From Tilletia caries (taxonomy: Eukaryota; Basidiomycota; Exobasidiomycetes; Tilletiales; Tilletiaceae): a DNA stretch of 64,000 bases. Shown piece after piece: positions 41,433-52,726 of the stretch. The position numbers and the translations under genes were made by a program. The DNA lies in NCBI GenBank assembly GCA_032718865.1, contig JALUTQ010000004.1:1-64000 (forward strand), written 5' to 3'. The notes below the pieces were generated by a model that did not search any database, was not told where the DNA came from, and was given only the letters and a program-made list of their open reading frames with translations. Position 1 is the stretch's first letter. Every line of letters begins with the position of its first letter.

Positions 41433-44400
41433 CTAGCAGGCGGAGTCGGTGTCGAACTCCAAAACCAATGAGGTCGGGAGGGGCTGCGGACGAAAGCCGA
41501 AAAGAAGAAGGTTCAGCAGCTTATAGTCCGCAGCATCCAGAGAAATAGGGGAAGGACTTTGAATGAACGTGAAGACTCACCAACTCGCGGCTGTGAGAGT
41601 CCAAGAACAAGTGGGACATGATGCCGTCTGCAACGCTCTCCGAGACCTGCACGAACGAGCCTTGGCGACCGGGAGTACGGCGAAGGTTAGGAAGCTTGAA
41701 GATCTCCTTCAACATGGCGGCCATGGCAAATCCCAACGGACGGTCGCCGAAGCAGAAGTCGAGGCCCTTGCCAAACAGGATGTAGTCCTTGAGTGGCCTG
41801 TGCGGGTTCAGCTTCTCCGGATCGGGAAAAGCCTTCGGGTCGAGGTGCGCCTGGGATGTGCCGATGACAAGGCGCTGACCTGCCTTAATATGGACGTCGC
41901 GGTCGCCGTCCTTGATGATGAGGTCCCTCGTAGCTTGGCGAGGTAGGCCGATCACAACGGGCTGGATCCGCATGCCCTCGTAGACGAAGCCCTCGAGCTC
42001 TTCAAAGGCCTCCTTGTCATCGCGGTTTGCGAGCTCGATGATGCGCTTCTTGTACTCCTCGTACTTGGGCTGCAGGTAAAGATCGACCAGCAGCGCCGTC
42101 TGCTGGGTGAGGTTCCCTGTGCAAAGAGGATGAAAGGTTGAGGATTATCAGCATCGACCGCGAGTGAACTGGTGCAGTTTGTTTAGAACTCACCGGCAAC
42201 TGGAATCATCGTGCCGATCATGGCAGTCACGAGCTCTGCCATCGGACGCTTGCATGCGAGCAATCTAGTATACATTCGTTCTGCGTCAGGGCTGATTTCG
42301 TATGCGGTCCCTTTGGTCCCTTTGGCCAACCAGCCTGCAAGTGGCTTGAGACCACCCTGGACGCGGAGACGAGCTTCGAGGAGGCGCTGAAGCATCGGTG
42401 TGCCCTGGGTGGCAGCCTCGCGGAGCTGCCAGTTCGTCTTCTCAGCGAGCGGGAACGAACTGCGTTGAATACAGGCATGAAATTCAGTATGGGAAGGGGG
42501 ACGTCCGATTATGGGCCACTGATGAGACTCACGTGTAAATGAAGAGAGGCAGGAGCATCATGAGCAGCTCGGTGGGAGAAACCAAGCCATGCGGCGTCTC
42601 CGGAGTCTTCAGGGGGATCCCGTACTTCTGAGCCAGCCAGACGATGGGCACGACGTTGGTGATGTCCCTGACGATATCGATCTGACTCGACTTGCCGCTG
42701 CCATACGGCTGGGCGCACTTCTCGATCCTGGCGTGGGTGTGCGAGACGAAGTAGTCCTTGACACCTTCCTCAAAGTCACCAGAGAAGAAAGGCTCGTAGA
42801 TGAGGTTCTGGAGCGGGTCGTCGCGCTGAGCGTCGTCGGAAACAGTCATGGATCCAGTGTTGTTCGTGCTGAAGGGAGATAGTGAGATCAAAAATGAAGA
42901 CTCTAACGATGTTAAGGGATTGTACAAACTCACACTTCAAGAATGTTGTGTCCGTAGAGGACCTGAAAGTCTTCGCGGTTGAGGAACATGTTCTTGCACG
43001 CCTCAAGGCTCTTGATACCGCGTACGGCCATGTCGCTCGCAGGCCGTTCGAAGTTGTACAGCTCCTCCTTCTTGTTTGCGTGCATGATCTCGCGAATCGC
43101 AGGTGGAGTGTAGAACGGGAAGAGGCCATAGGTCGAGTTGAATGGCCACGCGCCTGGAAGAGCACGAAAGAGGACAGTGGACAGCAGGCCTCCGTATGCG
43201 CCTGGCTGAGGCTTAAGCTGATTCATACCCCACGATGTGAGCGTGTAGACGCTGAGGTCGTGCGTGAGGAAGCGGTCCGATCGGATGAGAGAGACTGCGT
43301 CGTCGAGGATGCCGCGGCCGATGGTGTGGCCGGGACACAAACCGCTACCCGGTACAGCGGGCTTGCTCTCTTCAGCGAGCAGACCCGGGTAGAGCTCAAG
43401 GTTGTCGATGTGGACGTAGAGCTCCTCGGCAGCCTTGGCGACCTCCGGGTTGCTGTTCCAGTCAAGGAAGGTCTCGAAAGGCTTGAGGTCGAGGTGCTTG
43501 CGGAACTCGTTCTGACGATCTCATTTGTGTTCAGACACATCGACTCCTAGCCTGCTGCAATGAGTAATGAGTACTCACCATTGTGCATACTTGGAACACG
43601 TTGCGAGCACGCAGCTGGCTCAGCTTTTCAATGCTCTTGAACGCGGCGGGAGTCGAGTAAGCGCCGAAAGCGTGCGCAGACTCTTCGATGCTATTTCGAG
43701 CCCGGCGAGGTTAGAGCGGTCAAATATCTATCCAGGAAAGTGCTCGTCTGCGAGGGAGAAGACACTCACCCATCCTTGATGAGCTCAGCGAGCTGGAAGT
43801 CATCGAAGTGGCCATCAGGGCCACGCTGGAGCCCACCAAATGTCCAGTGGCGGGGTTCCTTGCGATTAAGCGCTTCAGTATGCTCCTCGGCGAGGGTGCG
43901 CAACTCCTTCAGGCCAACGTCTTCAATCGTCTTTTCCGGAGAGCTGGCCTTGAAACTGTCCTCCATCCACTGGGCATCCGCAGCACTCAGAACCGAATGC
44001 CACTGGTACAGGACCAACTGTAAATCGAAGCTAGTGAATAGATCAAAACCATTCACCGTCTGACAACTGAACATGAACTGCTTACGAATTCGCATGAAAC
44101 CGAGTTACCGCGGCCACGCTCGACTCGCTTTCCCAGCTCCTTTATCTCCTTGCCGATCTCCTGAAGAAAGAGGTCATTTAGCAATAAGAATAAGACAAGA
44201 GCAGGCGTTGGCCCGATACTCACAAGGTGCCAATCATCATTGTTGGCTCTCAAAGTGTTGAGAATGCCAGTAACGTAGTCCCTGAGGACACACTGGGCGA
44301 TGAAGGCAACCTAGAAGAAGGACGGGAAGGCACGTATCTCAGAACCGTGTCATTTGAGGTATGAGTCATGATGCTCACATTGATGTTGCGACTGAGCTGG

Positions 44401-45613
44401 AAGATGTCCTCGTCCTGCCACTTCTTCGTGGCTTCGTCTAGCTTCGAAGTGTCGCGCACGTACTTCCCACATTCGTTGACTGATGAGGCGGAACATTTGG
44501 CTGTTAAGAATCGAATAAGTTCTTGCAAAGGAGTAGACAGATCACACTCACTATCGAGCAAGTGCTCTGCGATGTAATTGTGGTGCCGGGAGAAAAGGAG
44601 CAGAACAGCAATTACAGGGGGAGGCATCTGGGAAGGGACTGCCGTGTCAATTGCGACGTTCTGAATGCTTGATGAAACTTGGACTTACCCTCATGAGGCG
44701 CTCGCTGGAAATCACGTCCGGCCAGATGCGACCATTGTCAAAAGTGCGTACCTGCGCCTGCTCGTCGGCGTTGTTGCCGTACAAGGTAGAGAGGTCGAAG
44801 TAGGAGGTGGTGTTGTTGATCCAAGGCTTCTCGTGATTGGTTTGGAACAGCTCATGGATAACGATCGTCTGGGAACATAAAGACAAAGGTCATTGGTGAG
44901 ATCGAGCAAAGAATCAATCGTACCGAGTCGGCTATCGTCGAGGTGCGAACGGGAAGACAACTCACCGCAAAGCTGAAGAAGATCCTGTTCAGACCGGAGG
45001 GGTGAGGCGTGAATCCCCGGCGGCGAAGAAGCTTCTCGTAGACGAGTTCCGGGTCTGGCGGCGCAGCAGCCTTGGGCTGTACGGGGGGTACGCTCCGCGA
45101 GTACGAAGTTCCGGACTTGCCGAGCTCGGGAATGTGAGGGTTGTTGCCCGAGCCATCGGCTGAACGGTATCGGTACTCAGGCCCGATGTACATGGCAGGT
45201 GGATGGGGCAGATCATTATAGAGATAAGTGATGAACGCATCAGCCAAATTCTCTCCGAGGCCACTGTTGTGCGGCAACGCCTGAAGGAGCTCGATGGCGT
45301 GCTCGAGTCCAAGCTTGCGGTCATCCACAGGCCCTCCCAAGATGAGGTTCCTAAAACCTTCGCCCAATCGAATCGCCTCCTTGGCGCTGAGGTGGACCAG
45401 GTCGTGCACGACCGAAGTATACTTGACTTCCTTGTTGGAAGAGGCGACTTGCTCGTTCGTCAGGCCGTCGAGGGTCTCGACAGGCTTGCGATTGACGGCT
45501 TCAATGAGCTGGGTCATCACGACATAAGGAAAGAAAAGAACACGAGCGTCAGTAAAAAGTCATGTTGTTTCGACAAGATAATGGTCACTCACCTTTGATA
45601 CTATGCCTGTCAT
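41433..45613 (-). CDS. ppo-type fatty-acid dioxygenase/P450 fusion, copy C (intact)
   Basis: Linoleate diol synthase/psi-producing oxygenase family. These enzymes dioxygenate C18 unsaturated fatty acids in the peroxidase domain and rearrange or reduce the hydroperoxide in the P450-like domain, giving oxylipin signals. The start is a 7-codon first exon (45613-45593) as in copy B, and the stop is TAG at 41433-41435. Using the same 14-exon structure as copy B the phases close to 1076 aa, the usual size for the family. Visible residues: distal haem His near 193 (TIVIHELF), catalytic Tyr near 372 and proximal His near 375 (LYQWH), K-helix E-G-M-R, haem-thiolate Cys near 1003 in FGKGLDFCFG. The two homopolymers that are expanded in copy B are one base shorter here (44743-44746 region and near 44620). 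Substrate and regiospecificity cannot be read from the sequence. Confidence 0.92.
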
Positions 45614-45735
45614 ATCGAAGATTGGTGTACGTTGTGATGGGGAGGAGAGGGGTGGGTAGGAGTGGCCTTCTGATCGCAGAGAGTTGTCAGGGGAAGGGGA
45701 ATAAGGGGAAAGAGCTTGGAGATCCTGAAGTAATT

Positions 45736-45756
45736 GGAACGTCCTTTATACGTTCC
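45736..45756 (-). promoter_or_regulatory. Palindrome-embedded TATA box of ppo copy C
   Basis: On the minus strand TATAAAGG, enclosed by GGAACGT and ACGTTCC, lies about 125 bases before the start codon. It matches the element before copy B in sequence and spacing. Confidence 0.7.
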
Positions 45757-46168
45757 CTGACCGGCTCCGTGAGAGACAGATGGACAAGACTGACGCACAA
45801 ACGTTTTAGCGCGAGGCAGTTTGTTCCAAGGGGGACGTGCTGTGATCGAGAACCAGCCCGACGGCTGGTACCTTGTGGAGGAAATAGAGGGTTTGAGCGA
45901 GAAGGGACGAAGAGGAAAACCAGGAACCGCAGCGGACATGGCAAATGAGAGGGATAGCCGAAAGGGCGTATTACTCGGTGAGTAGTGAGTGAGTAGTGAG
46001 TGGTGAAAGTGTGGATTCAATTGGCTGTTGGTGGTTGGGAAGAAGTATAGAAACGGGACAAGGAAGGACCGAGGACGCAGCACAAGAGGCTGAAAATGAT
46101 TGAACTATAGACTATAGTAATCAACGGAGCGCAAACGTCTCTGTTGGGGACCGAAGGAGAGAAAATAG

Positions 46169-46210
46169 CGTTGAACGTTGAAAACGTTGAACGTGTTGAA
46201 CGCGATGAAC
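46169..46210. repeat. GTTGAAC-type short tandem repeat
   Basis: Four to five imperfect copies of CGTTGAA/TGTTGAAC in the upstream flank of ppo copy C, just left of the gag-only element. Confidence 0.75.
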
Positions 46211-46234
46211 CTATCAAGAGAAAGAGTGCAGCAA

Positions 46235-46654
46235 TGTAAGAACTGGATGCTAGAAGGCTGGGAATCAAGGCAAAGTGGAGGCTGAAGGCCGGGAGCTAAC
46301 GCTCGAGCCACAAGGCAAGGTAGAAATCAGAGAGAAGAGTGTGAGATTGTAGTGCAAAGGAGGGCTCGATAAGACACAAGACCGGATGGGGAGAACAGCC
46401 AGAGAGAGCAGGAGAAAGCAGGGGCTTATGTAGCTTCGAGGCAGGGATCAAGGAATGAGGAAATCGAACCGATGGAAAGTGCTGGAAGCCGGAGGATGAC
46501 ATGGAAAGCTCGGATGCTATGAGTGGCTGTGCTGGCGATGCGAGAGTCGAGGTCGACGAGGTCGAGGATGAGCAGCGGAGTGAAATGAGAAAGGAGGCTT
46601 CGAGAGAATTCGAGGAGTTGTCGGAACGAGAACACCGGAAGGTCATTCATGACA
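46235..46654 (-). repeat. 3' LTR of the gag-only element
   Basis: 420-bp direct repeat, apparently identical to 48721-49140. This is the downstream LTR relative to minus-strand Gag. Confidence 0.95.
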
Positions 46655-46799
46655 GTCGCTCCCTCTTTAAGCTGAGGTCTCCGAAGCTGGTAGTGGGGCT
46701 GCTGTCTGTCGGCAGTCGGAGGCGCGAGTCGTGGTGGCGAGGACAGGGTGTACGCGTGACCGTGACCGTGACCAAGATGCTGAGACCGAGATGGCTGAG

Positions 46800-47070
46800 G
46801 TGACTGGGTGACCGGGTTCAGGGTTGGCTGAAGCGGGGACTGGGAATCCTGGGAGTCTGGGGTCGAGAGTACTGGGAGTCTGGGACCGAAATCGCTGGGA
46901 AGAGTTCGCTAGAGCCGGACTTGCTGGTGAAGAACCGGACTCGGTGGCTGGGGACTCGGTGACTGGGAAACTCGGTGGCAGGGAAAATCTTGATGACGGG
47001 CCGGACTTGATGACTGGGAAAGTGGGAAACTTGATGGCTGGCCGGACTCGGACTCGGTGACTGGGAAAAA
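46800..47070. repeat. Degenerate short tandem repeats in the gag-only element
   Basis: The non-coding part downstream of Gag is made of loosely repeated units such as GACTCGGTGACTGGGAAA and CTGGGAGTCTGGG. This is the position where pol would be expected in an autonomous element. Confidence 0.7.
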
Positions 47071-47550
47071 GAGGTTCGCGACGTGTGCCTTAGCACTCGC
47101 CCCCTCTTTGCGGTCGCGCCCTCGCGACAGGGCAGTGCTGAGCCGCTGGTGGGCTCAAGGCCGCGCGCAAGACCGGCGGAAAAGACAAAGGAGCCGGGAA
47201 ACGTCACGGAGCAGCTGCGCTGGCGGGGAAGGCGGAATCTGGGAACTCTTGCGGCTAGCCATTGCTGATGGGCGCGCGCGCAGAGTTGAATGCTCGACGG
47301 GGAAGGTGCTGGGACTGGGAGGTGCCTCGAGCGAGGCAGTCAAGGCTCGGAGTGGTGGTGCAAGGTGGTGACCGGAAATTTTAAGTCGCGGAACAAGGTG
47401 GTGGTGAGAGTGAAAAAGATGGAAGTGAAAAATGTGGGGTTGAGGGCATGATGGTGGGCTCACAAAGGAAATGAACCGATGCCCGTAACTGGATGGATCG
47501 CAACGGTATTGCAACTTGATGCGAACATGGCCGAAGGTTTGAGACAAGCC

Positions 47551-48642
47551 TCATGCGGAAGAATGAGGCTCTGCCTGGGTGGTCTTGGGATGCGAAACGA
47601 CGGTGGCAAGCGACGGAGAGCCGGTGCTAGACGACGAGCCAGGCCCACCGAGGCGGAAAGAGACGGCGGCGGCTGTGTGGGCGGCAGGGCGGGCTCCATG
47701 GTTGCGCTTCTCGGGACAGAACCGGGCAATGTGAACAGGGCCGCCGCAGTACATGCAGAGACCGAGTTCTCTGCGGCGTCGCTTCTCAGCGTCAGTGAGA
47801 GGCTGGTGGTGAGGAGCAGTGGCGTCGTGGTCCATGGGCGTAGGACCGGGAGGAGCAGGGCCAGGAGAAGCAGGTCCGGAGGAGACAAAGCCGGAGGGAC
47901 CAGGACTGGACGGAGCAGGACCGAACAAGACTGGGTGAAGTTCCGGGGAGCCGGGGGTGCTGGGGAGGGTCTCGGGCTGGTCAAGGGGCTGAGATCGATC
48001 GGGTTGCCTGATGAAACGACCGGGCCGCTCGGAGAGGCGGTTGTCGAGCTTGACGGCATGGTTGGCGAGGTCTTGAACGTCCGTGATCGTCTTCTCGGAA
48101 TAGGCCAGGGCGTCCTTGACATCGTCAGCGAGGCCGTCGTAGAACTGGGCCCGGAGGGCCTCGTCGTTCCAGCCGAGCTGGGAGGAAAGCTGGAAGAACC
48201 GGGTGGCGTAGGAGGCGGCGGAATCGGTCTGGGTGAGGCTGAGGAGTTCTCGGGTGATGCGACGCTTGTGGTCGGGATCTCCGTGCGAGTGGAGGAAGAC
48301 GTGCTCGAACTGGGACCAAGAGAGATTGCTGGCGTCACCGGAGCGGAGCATGGGCTCGAACCACTCGAACGCCTTCCCGCGGAGCCATGAGGCGGCGTAG
48401 ACGATCTTGCTCGTGTCGGTGGGAAAGGAAGAGGGGTTCGCGGAGAAGTTGAGCTTGACGTGGGCGAGGAATGTGTTGGCGTCCTTCTTGCGAGTACCAT
48501 CGAAGGTAGGAGGATCGGCAACTTTGACCTTGAAGTTGGGCTCGGTGGCGACGAACGCGGATTGCTGGACAAGGAGGCGGCGGAGCTCGGCAACCTCTGC
48601 GACGAGAGCTTCGTAGGAGGGACTGGGCGAGTCTTGGGACAT
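47551..48642 (-). CDS. gag: Gag of the gag-only element
   Basis: A 363-aa Ty3-type Gag. It has a short N-terminal heptad-like segment (EALVAEVAELRRLLVQQ), then a capsid-like core (PPTFDGTRKKDANTFLAHVK, AASWLRGKAFEWFEPML, SAASYATRFFQLSSQLGW) and a Pro/Gly-rich linker. The zinc knuckle CMYCGGPVHIARFCPEK (C-X2-C-X4-H-X4-C) is near residue 310. The frame is fully open. It differs from both other Gags in the window. Gag alone can assemble particles, so this element may rely on borrowed Pol only. Confidence 0.9.
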   Translation of the reverse strand: MSQDSPSPSYEALVAEVAELRRLLVQQSAFVATEPNFKVKVADPPTFDGTRKKDANTFLAHVKLNFSANPSSFPTDTSKIVYAASWLRGKAFEWFEPMLRSGDASNLSWSQFEHVFLHSHGDPDHKRRITRELLSLTQTDSAASYATRFFQLSSQLGWNDEALRAQFYDGLADDVKDALAYSEKTITDVQDLANHAVKLDNRLSERPGRFIRQPDRSQPLDQPETLPSTPGSPELHPVLFGPAPSSPGPSGFVSSGPASPGPAPPGPTPMDHDATAPHHQPLTDAEKRRRRELGLCMYCGGPVHIARFCPEKRNHGARPAAHTAAAVSFRLGGPGSSSSTGSPSLATVVSHPKTTQAEPHSSA

Positions 48643-48720
48643 GGCGAGGCGGACAAGGACTCGGTGGCGACTAGGGCTGAGTGCGGTAGCTCGGGGCCAG
48701 TGGTTGGCGATCCGGTCTAC

Positions 48721-49140
48721 TGTAAGAACTGGATGCTAGAAGGCTGGGAATCAAGGCAAAGTGGAGGCTGAAGGCCGGGAGCTAACGCTCGAGCCACAAG
48801 GCAAGGTAGAAATCAGAGAGAAGAGTGTGAGATTGTAGTGCAAAGGAGGGCTCGATAAGACACAAGACCGGATGGGGAGAACAGCCAGAGAGAGCAGGAG
48901 AAAGCAGGGGCTTATGTAGCTTCGAGGCAGGGATCAAGGAATGAGGAAATCGAACCGATGGAAAGTGCTGGAAGCCGGAGGATGACATGGAAAGCTCGGA
49001 TGCTATGAGTGGCTGTGCTGGCGATGCGAGAGTCGAGGTCGACGAGGTCGAGGATGAGCAGCGGAGTGAAATGAGAAAGGAGGCTTCGAGAGAATTCGAG
49101 GAGTTGTCGGAACGAGAACACCGGAAGGTCATTCATGACA
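48721..49140 (-). repeat. 5' LTR of the gag-only element
   Basis: 420-bp partner of 46235-46654, upstream of Gag on the minus strand and followed by the AGCAA duplication. Confidence 0.95.
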
Positions 49141-49145
49141 AGCAA

Positions 49146-49866
49146 CCCGTGAGAAAAGCACTGACAGCGAAATCAGAGCGCACTCTGCTTGTCGATGAAA
49201 GGGGGGACGCGAGATAAGGTGGGGAAATGAGAAGGGAAAAGAGGATGGTGGAAGGAAGGCAAACGGTATAAACAAAGATATACATGGACGTGACACAGGA
49301 CATCTCTCCGGCCCACCACATCTTGCCGGACTAAGATGAGAAGATGGTGTGAGGAAGTAGGAAGGTATGTAAACAAGAATAAACGGACGTAACACAGGGC
49401 AATACGACTTATTGCCCACCACATCTCCCCGGACCAAGATGAGAAGCATGTGATGCCGTGTCATCGAGTCCAAATCGTGCTGGAATGACCACAGTTCTCT
49501 GAACCAGGCAAAGGCTCGACGGGAAAGATGGTAATGCTACTTCTAGAGTAGAGGGAGTGTCGAGACCAGAGATACATATGTATATACGAGCGAACGAGTA
49601 TGTATGCGCCCTGAGAAACAAGCGAGGTATGTAGAACGAACGAGTATGTACGTACTGTACTTTGGGATGCCAGCAGAACAAAGACGGGAGTGAATAGAGC
49701 AAAACGTTGTGTATACAGTAACGAATGAGTGATGTGCGAACACAAGCGACGCCGTACGGAAGGATAGGTGGAGGGGAGAAATCGAAGAACAGAAGGGGGC
49801 GACGGTGACGGTATTCAGGAGGTGAAACGTAAGGGATTGTTTGAGAGACGTTCAGGACGAGTGCTG
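49146..49866. repeat. Spacer with an imperfect ~105-bp tandem duplication
   Basis: No gene. Segments 49256-49345 and 49362-49448 are imperfect copies (both contain CCCACCACATCT and AAGATGAGAAG). A second small repeat, CGAACGAGTATGTA, occurs near 49590 and 49640. The right part is presumed 3' UTR of the next gene. Confidence 0.65.
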
Positions 49867-51099
49867 TCAATTGAAGGGAGACCCAGCTCGGACGGAAACG
49901 CGGGATTCCCAACCAGGTGACGAAAGGATCGAGGACGAAAAGGAGGAAGTCGAGGTGGACGGGGACGACGACGGAGGTGTAGCTTGCGACGCTCGGATCC
50001 CCTTGGGAAGGAGATGCGAGGCTTTGAGGTATGAGCCACTTGAGTGGCCGGAGGAGAGGATCGCCGCAGCGGATCCGACGGTGGCAACAGGGTATGCTCG
50101 ATGAGGAAGGGCAAATGTGGGTTCGAACTCGAACTCGGAAGAGGAGTCGGAGTTGTCGTCATCAGCGGCCGAAAGCAGGTAGGAGCTGTGGCGGGGTAGG
50201 ACCGAGGACCTGCTCGCCAAAGGAGGGGTCATGGGCCCGGTCCCATCGGACCAGCCTTTGACATCTTTGCCGTCGAGAGGAAGATGGTGCTGAGGTGGAA
50301 AGGGCGGGCGTTCACCGGCATGGACGGGCGTCTGAGCCTGGGAGAGGGTGGCCCTTCGAACGGACGAAGAACCCAATTTGAACGTTGCACAGGGGCTCGA
50401 TTCTGTACTCGCGCTGGAAGATCCGGTGGCGTGATCGAGTGGGCAGCGCGTCCGATTTGAGCGTTGCCACGAAGCTCGCTGCTGATGAGTGGCCATAGCG
50501 GTTGAAGTGGGAGTGAAAGCCGACTGCAGACCGGCTCGCAACGTTTCGATGTCGCTGTTACTTTGATCGGTAGAATTGTACTGAGCCCCGCTGTTGAGGA
50601 GTTGAGGAGGCGGTACCGCCTTCGAAGGTCGCTCAGCCATTCGGGCCGCGAAACCTTTCGAAGGGGAGGGCGGAGGGAACGATGTGCTTGACTCGGGTTC
50701 CGGCAGCTCCAGGCTTGCCAGCTGTAAGCTCGTCCTTCGCATCGTAGAGGATCGGGCCCGCGAACCCGGCTTGGGGGCAAGGCAAGGAGTGTGAAGCGAA
50801 GCGTCGAACTCGTACCCTTGCTGTTCAGGCAAGCGTCTGGGTTTGCTCGAAGCCTTCGCATTTCCGATGCCCAGGCTTTGGCCACCGGTTCCTCCGGTAT
50901 GGACACCAAGGGCTTGCTGAAGAGAGTAGGAAGAGGCTGGAGGCTGGAGAACGCGGGGACGCGGTGGGCAGGGCGAGACGGACCGTCGGTATCGAGGGCT
51001 CTTCTCGCGATCGACTAGGCCCAGTGCATGGAATTGGAGTATGGCAGCAGACTCGAGGGAAGGCGGCGGCGTTCTGGGTGACTTGGGTGGTGAAGACAT
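49867..51099 (-). CDS. Ser/Pro-rich protein of unknown function
   Basis: I do not recognise this protein. It is a single-exon frame of 410 codons, very rich in Ser, Pro and Ala, with no obvious globular domain, signal peptide or membrane segment. It starts MSSPPKSPRTPPPSLES and has several SP/TP sites. An acidic-Ser patch (DDDNSDSSSEFEFE) lies near residue 320 and a Ser-rich C-terminus follows. Support for a real gene: length in compositionally normal DNA, and a TATATAAA box 164 bases upstream. It could be a regulatory or scaffold protein, but nothing in the sequence shows it. It is the first gene toward the centromere that is not part of the repeated block. Confidence 0.6.
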   Translation of the reverse strand: MSSPPKSPRTPPPSLESAAILQFHALGLVDREKSPRYRRSVSPCPPRPRVLQPPASSYSLQQALGVHTGGTGGQSLGIGNAKASSKPRRLPEQQGYEFDASLHTPCLAPKPGSRARSSTMRRTSLQLASLELPEPESSTSFPPPSPSKGFAARMAERPSKAVPPPQLLNSGAQYNSTDQSNSDIETLRAGLQSAFTPTSTAMATHQQRASWQRSNRTRCPLDHATGSSSASTESSPCATFKLGSSSVRRATLSQAQTPVHAGERPPFPPQHHLPLDGKDVKGWSDGTGPMTPPLASRSSVLPRHSSYLLSAADDDNSDSSSEFEFEPTFALPHRAYPVATVGSAAAILSSGHSSGSYLKASHLLPKGIRASQATPPSSSPSTSTSSFSSSILSSPGWESRVSVRAGSPFN

Positions 51100-51257
51100 C
51101 GCTAGGCTTGACCAATGCGGCTGTCGGAGGGTTTACTGGCCAAGTTCGAGAAATTCTTGTTCGCTTTGCTAAAGTAAGGAGTCGCTTTTCCTCGTTCGTG
51201 AGGGTGGGTTCTGGACTGGGTGCTGAATCTTTGAGGCCGAATTTGATAGGGGGCTCG

Positions 51258-51266
51258 TTTATATAG
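51258..51266 (-). promoter_or_regulatory. TATA box of the Ser/Pro-rich gene
   Basis: Minus-strand CCTATATAAA, 160-167 bases upstream of the start codon at 51099. Confidence 0.6.
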
Positions 51267-52726
51267 GACCTGAGGAGGGAGCTCGGGGAGGAAAAGAGAG
51301 GGAGCTCGGGAGGAAAGAGGAGAAAGGAAGCGAGGATAGAGACGGGAACAGAAGAGAAGGTGGGGGTCCATGCACGGCGCCAGGCCTCTTGCAGGTGATG
51401 GGACCGATGAGAAGGTCGAGATGAGGTGTTGACACTTCTCGATCTCCAACCTAGTGGAAGATGGGGTCGTGACACTCGGATCTCGTCCAAGGTCGGGAGG
51501 AAATATGAAGTGAGAAGAACCCGGGGCAGTGGTCGATGATGTTCCCTTTTGAAGCAAAGTGAAGCTCGAGGCTGCATTCCCCTCCGTTGAGAGAACCAGT
51601 TGGTCACCCTTCATAAAGGGGAATTGTTGGCAGGACTGACGATAAAAGGACGACGCTGCACAAAGCAGTGAGTATGCTGGAATCATCAACGATCTGTCCG
51701 AGGCTGCGTGAAGGGCTCCCGCGGCAGCCCCGGCCTCCCGGCGGCCTCGAACAAACAAGGGTCATGTGTCAACTCGACCGCGAAACAAGAGAAGTGAGCC
51801 ACTCACAAAAAATCTGAGGCGGGACGTGAGGCGCAAGAGGATAGGAGATTGAGTCGGAACAACCGGATCTCATGAAAAGCGTGCGAATATGCTTTCTTGG
51901 CTGCCCATCTCGCGGCGATCGATACATATCACGATTGTACGCCCGTAGGCTCGGCTGTATCTCGCTCGTCAGACCTACCCTGTTCACACCCAGTTCACAG
52001 TTGTCGCGGAAGACGGCCGTCCAGCAGTAGCATCGTCGGCGTGGGCCTCGAGCGCTGCAAACTCGGAGCGAATGAGACCCAATCGATTAAATCGAGGCTC
52101 AAGCGCTCAGGCCGCCTGCAGAGACAGTCTGTGGGACGGAACTAAGGATGGAGGACTGGTTAGCAATTACATAGCCATATGTTAGTACTCGCATTGAGAT
52201 GCTGAGATCTGAGAACAGAGAGTCAACGCTCCAGGCTCCAGCACGTTCAGCACAAAGCCGACAATGCCAGCATTGGGCGTGCATGGCGCCATCCATCCAT
52301 CGTCCATCGTGCCCTCATCACCTTGATACATTACACCAAGGCCGAGGGGGAGAGCGCCCCGGTCATCTGAAGGAACGCACGGGCGCATCATCTGTGTCGG
52401 GCAGTCTCGAACGCTGCGAACTCTGCACATCCACTGAGAAGAATCAGCCATGAATCAGACCTCGGCTGTCTTTTGTGCGAGCCCTGCGGAAAGAGGTCAG
52501 CACTGGCACAGTTGCGCTGCACCAAATCGCGTCGCGTCGCGTCAGCAAGGAGACGCCGCGTCTGACAGCTGAACAAGGGAGACGATTCGGAAAGGCTTGG
52601 AAGTTGAGAGGGGTCGAGGTTGGACAAAGGAATTATTTGGGTCGCGTCTTCTCGCCGCCTCAGATGCTCGCACAAGGACGTTCCGGTGGCGTTCCTGTTC
52701 CAAATTGTTACATAAGGTGAGACATC
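51267..52726. other. Intergenic region
   Basis: Only short, overlapping, family-free reading frames on both strands. I see no RNA gene or repeat I can support. Confidence 0.5.

Larger units (their letters stand above)
46230..49145 (-). mobile_element. Gag-only LTR retrotransposon (TR-GAG-like) with 5-bp TSD
   Basis: A 2.9-kb element (46235-49140) with 420-bp LTRs that look identical over their whole length (TGTAAG...ATGACA), flanked by AGCAA (46230-46234, 49141-49145). The interior encodes only Gag on the minus strand; no protease, RT or integrase is present. It must have moved with enzymes supplied by another element. It sits in the upstream flank of ppo copy C. Confidence 0.93.

Noticed and set aside
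46235..49140. First read as a local segmental duplication of about 420 bp.
   Set aside because: The copies have TG...CA ends, a 5-bp TSD and a Gag frame between them, so they are LTRs.
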